64,000 bases of DNA. Origin: Tipula vernalis (Eukaryota; Arthropoda; Insecta; Diptera; Tipulidae). This document shows positions 58,102 through 64,000 of this stretch, piece by piece. The notes beneath the pieces were generated by a model, which did no database searches, had not been told where the DNA came from, and saw nothing but the letters and a program-made list of their open reading frames with translations. The stretch lies in assembly GCA_958295665.1 (NCBI GenBank), contig OY282560.1:148234091-148298090 (forward strand), read 5' to 3'. Each line of letters begins with the position of its first letter. Within the stretch, counting starts at the first letter, position 1. Both the position numbers and the translations under genes were made by a program.

Positions 58102-59560
58102 ATGGGCCGAAAACAAAATAATCTTCATAATTCACCTGATATTGTGGACGCTGTTATGCGTAAGATGATGGAAATGTTTAGAAGAGTCGCGAATTATGAG
58201 TCGGTGAATTCAAATAATACAGTGCTATTGAACCAACCAAAAAGCAGCATTATGATGGAGGGTGGTGACAGCGAAGATATGACAAATAGAAGTAGGAAGG
58301 CTAATGCTAGCGAACTTAACGGCAACCAATAAGAAGATAATATCCAGTTAGAAGAGTTACAAGACAATTACTAACGTGCCTACTGCTGGAGCTTGCTTAA
58401 GTTTTAGAGATGTCGAAGAATCGCTTTCGAAGTTTAGCGGGGAGGATGATTATCTCGTCGAGAAATAGATTCAGGATGTTGAAGATGCTGCTCTATGTAT
58501 GAAATGGAAAGCTGCACTGAAAGTTATTTATTCAAAACGACTGTTAACTGGCACAGCAAAAGACATTTTACGTTTCGCGGTTACTGATACCTGGGAAAAT
58601 CTAACCACATATTTAGTCAACGAGTTCAGAAAGAAAGTGAATTCTGCTGTGGCGCATGGCAGAGAGAAAGAAAAAGAAAGATGAATCTTTCGGTGAATGC
58701 GTGAAATAGGTCAAACCGGCAACTTGGAAGATACTTCGATAATCGATTACTGTATAAGTGGAATAACCGATTATGAACATAATAAGGTGGTTTTATATGG
58801 ATCAACATATATCAATGATTTCAAAAGAAAACTCGTAATTTATGAAGAAATCAAGCAAAAAATTAAGATAAAAGCACCAATCGAGAGCGTAACAACAAAG
58901 CCAATTGAGAACAAAAAGTCAAATAGATTCCGAAGAATGCCAAAATGTTACAACTGTGGTGGAATCGGGCATCTAGGAAAAGATTGCGCGAAAAAATTTG
59001 ATGGTTCAAAGTTCTAAAGTCTTGTGCAGCCATAGAGAATTAGGATGATTGTTCATCTAAAGCTGTCAAAAAATGTAATGTTCAATGGAAAGGAACTTTG
59101 TGCACTAGTTGTTACCGGAAGCGACATTAGTTAATGTCACATAAAAAATTCATTGGAACGAGCATTTGCGAATTAAGCGAGGAGTGCACAATATTCCATG
59201 GTGCGGCGTCCAGAGATGTATCAACCGTAGGTAGGTTTAATGGAAAGCTAAAAATAGAGGATAAAGTATGTGAGACCACAATTCACATAGTTCCTGATGG
59301 AATATTGCCAGTTGACTTTTTATTGGGTACAGATTTGGATAGAGATTTGATAAATCAAACGTCGACTGCAATTAATATGAGAAAATTCATTCCGGGAAAC
59401 GTTTCAATTGATTGAGCATGGAGCATTCCGCTGAACATAAACCATATTAATGATCGTGAAGTGGCGGATAGAATTCGATTATTAGTAGTAAACTAAAATC
59501 CAGAGAAGACAACGCCTTGTCCAAACATAAAAATGCATATTGAGCTGACCGATGAGAAAT
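58102..59560 (+). pseudogene. Gypsy-like gag and protease relic
   Basis: ATG at 58102 (MGRKQNNLHNSPDI). Broken frames cover a gag core (SFRDVEESLSKFSGEDDYLV, 58410s; WENLTTYLVNEFRKKV, 58590s) and a CCHC knuckle CYNCGGIGHLGKDC at 58947. The protease part reads LCALVVTGSDIS at 59098: the family's catalytic Asp (V-D-T-G) is Val. It continues with PVDFLLGTDL (59310) and a pre-RT stretch ending near 59560. No RT or integrase. Stops near 58330, 58466, 58682, 59040 and 59413. Confidence 0.7.
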
Positions 59561-59605
59561 CGATTGCTTATAAACTGAATTATGTAAGAAAATTCTTAAA
59601 ATTCT

Positions 59606-59817
59606 TAAAACTGTATGATTTTAATTAACAATAGTTAAAATATCGTGCATTTCCTAAAAATAAAATTTTAAATTTTAACAGTTTTAATACAAAATTTCAT
59701 TTTATCGTTTTAATTTACGATCATAAATTGAAATTTTAAAACTGTTAAAATTTTAAATTTTATTTTTAATAAATGCACGATATTTTAACTATCGTTCATT
59801 AAACTCATTCAGTTTTA
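59606..59817. repeat. Long near-perfect palindrome (hairpin)
   Basis: Arms of about 95 bp, centre near 59715. The left arm includes ATAGTTAAAATATCGTGCAT and the right its reverse complement. Could be a small MITE or foldback element inserted in the gypsy relic. Confidence 0.8.
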
Positions 59818-60008
59818 ACTGTTTTAATAATTAAAAAAGGTAAAAAGGGAATATCGTTCTCTTTACTCGTTCTCAACGTGTACCGGGCTTTACTGACTAC
59901 GTATTTTAAACTGTATGTCATACAAATTGAAAAGTCATCGAAAAGTAACCTCGTAAACTGCCTTTTCACCAAGCATCTATGAGGAAATAGCGAAAGCTTC
60001 AAAATTTG

Positions 60009-60045
60009 AAAAGTTTAGTTTGAAAAGTCTTCTGAGGCACACAGC
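60009..60045 (-). repeat. 37-bp inverted repeat, right
   Basis: Reverse complement of 56738-56774, no mismatch seen. Confidence 0.85.
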
Positions 60046-60605
60046 ATAAATGTACATATATGAAAATCTTGCTTCTTATTCAGATATTCTATCGAGACTA
60101 CAGATTTTCCCTTTTATGAGTACAGACACATAATAAAAATTTTTATTTCAGCATGGAAACATATACCAAAGTTAATTTTTAGTACTTCTGCCATTTTTAT
60201 TTAGTACAATAGGAAACTAGTAGCTGATTTACATTTAATCATTTGCTCTATTTGAAAAGATAGAAGATGCACGATAAAAGGATGCATTTTTCATGATTTC
60301 CTTCCATTATGAAGATCCCTATTCAAAATGTGTGATTTAATACTATTTAGAGCAATCCACAAGTTTTTTTGGTGAAAAAGAATGGAAAAATCGAAAAAAT
60401 GAACCTGTTTATGATTTTTCGTAATAGTTGCTCAAAATTTATAAAACCATAGCAACATTTTGAAAGGAAAAAAAGTTTTAGTATGTCCGTCTCACTTTTA
60501 TATATGGATAAAATGTATTCGCACTTTTCCTCATGTATTTAACTTTTGGAATAACAAAATGTAATGAAAACAACATAACGTAGCGTTGTCAAAATAAACA
60601 TAGCT

Positions 60606-61177
60606 AGTTCTTAGTGCTGACTCTGCGAGTGCCAGTATTTTTAAGTGGTAGCCAATATTTAAAGAAGTAGCTTTTTTTACAAATATATGAATAGATCTAT
60701 TGAGAGAAGCTTCTTTATTTTTATTGTTTTGGTAGGATACATATGATACAATTTTATAATCCGTACAAATTTATTATTTTAAGGCTTGTTAAATTTAGTG
60801 ATTATTTTAGATTGCCAGATGTTTCTACAAGAACTTGATTCGGCTGTCGATGCAACTTAGATGCCTAATTTAATTTGTTTTTACGGTGTCAAAATAACTG
60901 ATTAATTTGTTTTTAGTTTAGAAATACCTGAAAAACCTGACTTTGATTTCCAGAAACTTCAAGCATCCAACGACGCGTAGTTTAGAAATTGTGTTGTCTT
61001 TGCTAACTATTTTATCTTAAATTGCCAACAAAAAGATTTATTAAAATATTAAATTGTAACCGATTGCAGACGCAGTGATTTTTATTTAAAAATGTTAAAT
61101 TCTGTTCATTAAGGCGTTGTGAATTAGTTAAAATCCAGTTAAAACAAAAAATTTACTCAGCAGAAATAACATAAAAA
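60606..61177. other. No gene seen
   Basis: AT-rich spacer beyond the inverted duplication. Confidence 0.4.
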
Positions 61178-61435
61178 AGCTGCGTTTTTTATTCGCTCCC
61201 GATAGCTGCTATCGAGAGCCGTAATATAAAAAGTGGCTCCCGAAGGCGTTTTATATAAATAGGTAGAACCAAATATATTTTATATTATGTTTTTGCAAAA
61301 CAATTGAATTAAATATGATAGTTTGACGTCAAATAAATTTAGTTTACCAATAAATAGCGCGTCAAATTTAAATTTAGGTATAAGAAAATGACGACTCTCG
61401 ATAGCAGCTATTGAGAGCGAATAAAGAATACAGCT
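61178..61435. mobile_element. MITE with ~45-bp inverted repeats containing a sub-palindrome
   Basis: 258 bp. Ends AGCTG..TTTTTATTCGCTC; each arm contains the near-palindrome CTCCCGATAGCTGCTATCGA, so each arm can itself fold. Confidence 0.8.
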
Positions 61436-61950
61436 AAAAATGTATCGAAGGTCGAGACCGTATATAAATTGTGACAAGTTAGTTAAAAAACCTAACTTCG
61501 CTTTTAAATATTGCTTCGGTGGATACGTAAACACGCCACGATAATCACCAAATTTGTAACCAAATATTTTTAACATATTCACACACAGCCTAAGTAGTAC
61601 ATGATTAATTTTAATTTTGTATTTCAGAGATTGCTGAGAAATGTGATTCAGCTTTTACAGAAATTTCAAATATTCAAAGGATATTTAGTATAGGAATTGT
61701 TTTGTCTTGATTCTTTTTATTCATTCTTTACAAAATAGTTACATCTTCTAATTTTAATTTTTTTTTACTGGTAACACTAACTATAATTTATAACAGGACG
61801 GCATCCATCGCAGATCAAACCTGTATATATTTATATATACAGAAGCATTCTTTTTGAATGGAAGTTTCCCTGCTGTCCAAAATTGGTTTCACGTAATAGA
61901 GGTCTATAATAGCTAAAATTAAAAGTACTGAGCTTAACATTCCAAATATG
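61436..61950. other. No gene seen
   Basis: AT-rich; nothing recognised. Confidence 0.4.
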
Positions 61951-62059
61951 AGTGGCATAATTAATTTTACACTGTGGCGACTCCAATATGGCAAGCGAAA
62001 ACACGTGACTTTGATTTTTTTGCGATACCACGTGACTATGATTTTTTGCGAAAATATGG

Positions 62060-63518
62060 CTACAAAATCCTTTTAATAGAACATTTTTAAACTGTGTTTT
62101 AGACCACTCAAAAGGTTTTTGTGATGTCAAAATCGCTTCCTTTGGTTTACAAAAGAGACTATGCCGAGCAGCTTCTCTGTTAAATAGTGGCCCAAGGCCC
62201 AACCTTTACTGTCTGCTGTAGGATGTATGATCCATTTAGCTTTAATGCCAAAATCTTCATCATGATGTATCAAATTAATCATCTGATACCTATTTTTAAA
62301 ATGTTGCTTTGCACTATCACCGAAATAAATGAGCTTTTTAGCTTTATGGTTGTTTTTGAGATACGGTACTAATGTCTTTTGAACAGTATGTACTGCAGCC
62401 GTTTCGTGTTTCATACTATCAGACAAAATTACCAGACTTTTTGATAAACTACTGGGAATATTGTGTACTGGTTGTCCCTAAAATGGAGCGTTTGTGATGC
62501 GTCTTGAACAATATATTTACAGTTTTTAGAGAAATCCAAACCAATCAACTTTCCCCCTTGTTTCAAATTCTTTTCAATAGTTTCGAAAAACTGGTTTTGT
62601 TTTTTTTTTTTGTAATAAATGAGTGAGGTCTTAAAACAATCAGTTTAGTACCATGGTTCTTCTACAAAATCTTTCGAGGGAAGAATTTGAGTCGCTAAAG
62701 TTGACTTATCGGTTTTTCAAAAATGTTACCTTAATATAATAAATCTTGCAAACATCTTGTAGTCGACTATTGGATGGTATGAATTGGTGGTAAGTGTCGT
62801 GATATCAATGGAATCTAAGAGAAGCTACCATTTTCTTCGATAGTGCAAACGCATACAGAATGAGTCCCACTGGCACCTGCAAGAATACAATATTTTGGTA
62901 GCAATTGAGCAAACTTACAGGAAATTCTTTATAAGTCATGTGAAATCCTTCCAAGTCTAAAAGAAGCGGGCATTTCTAAATTAAAAAGCGAAAATTATCA
63001 TTTTTAACAGACACAACATCATTCACGCTAGGCATGATTCTGCTATTATCTTCATAGAAATCGATGATTTTTTTGCACTAACACGTTCTTCAATGCAGCA
63101 CCTTTCTTTGTTGTTGTATCTGCTAATACACTTCCAGAGGAGGCTTTCAACTCTTTTGCTTTTTTTGAAAATTTCCAGCTGCAATTAAATTCAGTGCCCA
63201 TGTTTCTGGGGCGATTGTAAGATTGCATAAACTTAAAGGGTAAGTAACTTCTAGCATCGTAAATTTTTCTTTCAAACCATTCAGCAAATCTTCCAGCTCA
63301 ACTTCTCTTTGTGAAGGGGAGGTTGTTGGAATATTGCCCATTAAGTTGTCAACATCCATACCATGATCAACAGATTGTGATAAATCACTGTATTCCGAAT
63401 TCAAATGAAGCGAATAACTGTTATTTCTAGAACCAATTACTGTACAATTTAGCACGATCGATAACCACATAAGTCTAATAGTGTGATATCCGCCCCTGGC
63501 CAGGCAGCCATCATACAC
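62060..63518 (-). pseudogene. Decayed transposon-associated gene (insect/hydra cc8k15.2-like family)
   Basis: Minus-strand blocks in family order: LLNGLKEKFTMLEV and LTIAPETWALNLIA (63280-63170), then a diverged middle with LDLEGFHMTYKEFPVSLL-type and CILAGASGTHSV-type words (~62970-62880). IVQDASQTLHF follows (~62500), then LIYFGDSAKQHFKNRYQMIN and EDFGIKAKWIIHPTADSKG (62330-62230) and FEWSKTQFKNV (62110). I know the family only as an uncharacterised, transposon-associated one in invertebrates. Many stops and frame changes; clearly dead. Confidence 0.6.
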
Positions 63519-63660
63519 TCTTTTACATATAACAAAATCGAGGAATGGAAAAGGAATGTTAGTGAGGACAGACTTGGCCCGGTTACAGACACCTAATAAA
63601 GCCGATAGTTAGTGTTTTATAACAGCACAATGACAACACAGTTAAAATAATAATAAAACG
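63515..63660 (+). repeat. Dispersed repeat, copy 2
   Basis: Diverged match to 49405-49580. Confidence 0.35.
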
Positions 63661-64000
63661 TTGGAACCTGATCGATCTGAAATAATATCTTAAACTAGAA
63701 TTTAAATTTATATAACACTCCAAACTTCCGATTAACAAAATTGATGATAAAATATATTTCGATGTTCTTCTGAAACCAAAAAAAACAAATTAGTTATTTA
63801 TTTCTACTCTCACTTAGCCCAACCGCTCTATAATTTCAAATATTCAAATATTAGCTTTCAACAATTAACAGAAATATTGAAACAGCAATAAATATAATAT
63901 AATCTAAATTCAAATGTAAAGATGTCCCTATCCCTAAAAATAACATTACCATTTATTAATTATAATTCAATTCTAAGCCTTAAGGCATAAATTACATTAA
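63661..64000. other. No gene seen
   Basis: AT-rich to the end of the window. Confidence 0.4.

Larger units (their letters stand above)
56230..60047. mobile_element. Insertion complex in the right arm
   Basis: Absent from the left arm, where ACACAACTTATTAAATGTAC is continuous. It has two parts. At 56231-~56730 is an LTR-like piece starting TGCTACG and ending CACA. At 56738-60045 is a segment bounded by 37-bp inverted repeats. The left/right flanks fit a TTATT and a TAA(A)T duplication, respectively. Confidence 0.65.
54628..60605 (-). repeat. Inverted duplication, right arm
   Basis: Reverse complement of 46128-48895. Homology is continuous through the carboxypeptidase copy and ~180 bp of its promoter, is interrupted by the insertion at 56230-60047, then resumes (60048-60605 matches 46128-46660). 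Confidence 0.8.

Overview
This is nuclear DNA from an insect, AT-rich and packed with decayed transposable elements. The case for an insect: spliced secreted M14 zinc carboxypeptidases of the insect digestive type, an insect-type errantivirus relic with an F-like env, Jockey-clade and LOA/I-like LINEs with insect gag (DUF4780) proteins, a BEL/Pao relic, several Tc1/mariner and hAT elements, and MITEs. A dipteran is plausible but the order is not proven. I saw no rRNA, tRNA, CRISPR array or bacterial gene organisation.

Layout. 0.7-3.3 kb: decayed hAT (ZMYM1/TTF-type) transposon. 3.8-4.4 kb: internally deleted copy of a LINE whose full-length relative lies at 27.9-33.4 kb. 5.5-5.9 kb: ~95-bp tandem array. 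6.1-13.1 kb: relic of a domesticated-type transposase gene (plus DUF4806-like exon) split by a 5'-truncated gypsy/errantivirus (6.9-12.0 kb) that lost reverse transcriptase but keeps a long open env ectodomain. 13.6-18.3 kb: one Jockey-clade LINE rearranged by a twin-priming inversion, bounded by an 11-bp target-site duplication. 18.6-20.1 kb: Tc1 element with an intron-containing transposase, inserted in a 25-bp minisatellite. 21.7-26.0 kb: hAT element with an 8-bp TSD, itself hit by a MITE, a mariner fragment and a DD37D mariner-like element. 27.9-33.4 kb: full-length but mutated LOA/I-like LINE with a 10-bp TSD, followed by a second decayed relative (33.4-35.2 kb) and a BEL/Pao relic (35.3-37.9 kb).

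The host-gene core is 38.6-56.1 kb, with four M14 carboxypeptidase loci. Two are arranged head to head across a 357-bp intergenic promoter: a minus-strand gene (38665-39847) that has lost all three zinc ligands and the catalytic glutamate (a secreted pseudoenzyme without propeptide), and a plus-strand gene (40205-41654) with every catalytic residue intact. The other two (46876-48183 plus; 54740-56047 minus) are nearly identical, intronless copies in a large inverted duplication. Each carries a different disabling lesion. Between the arms lies a Tc1 element with an intact transposase (50.8-54.4 kb) that was interrupted by a LINE within its right inverted repeat.

The right arm of the duplication holds a ~3.8-kb insertion complex (56.2-60.05 kb) that is absent from the left arm. 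The window ends with a palindromic MITE (61.2-61.4 kb) and a decayed transposon-type gene (62.0-63.5 kb). The genes likely to make product are the two divergent carboxypeptidases and possibly the Tc1 transposase at 51-52 kb; nearly everything else is mobile-element debris.
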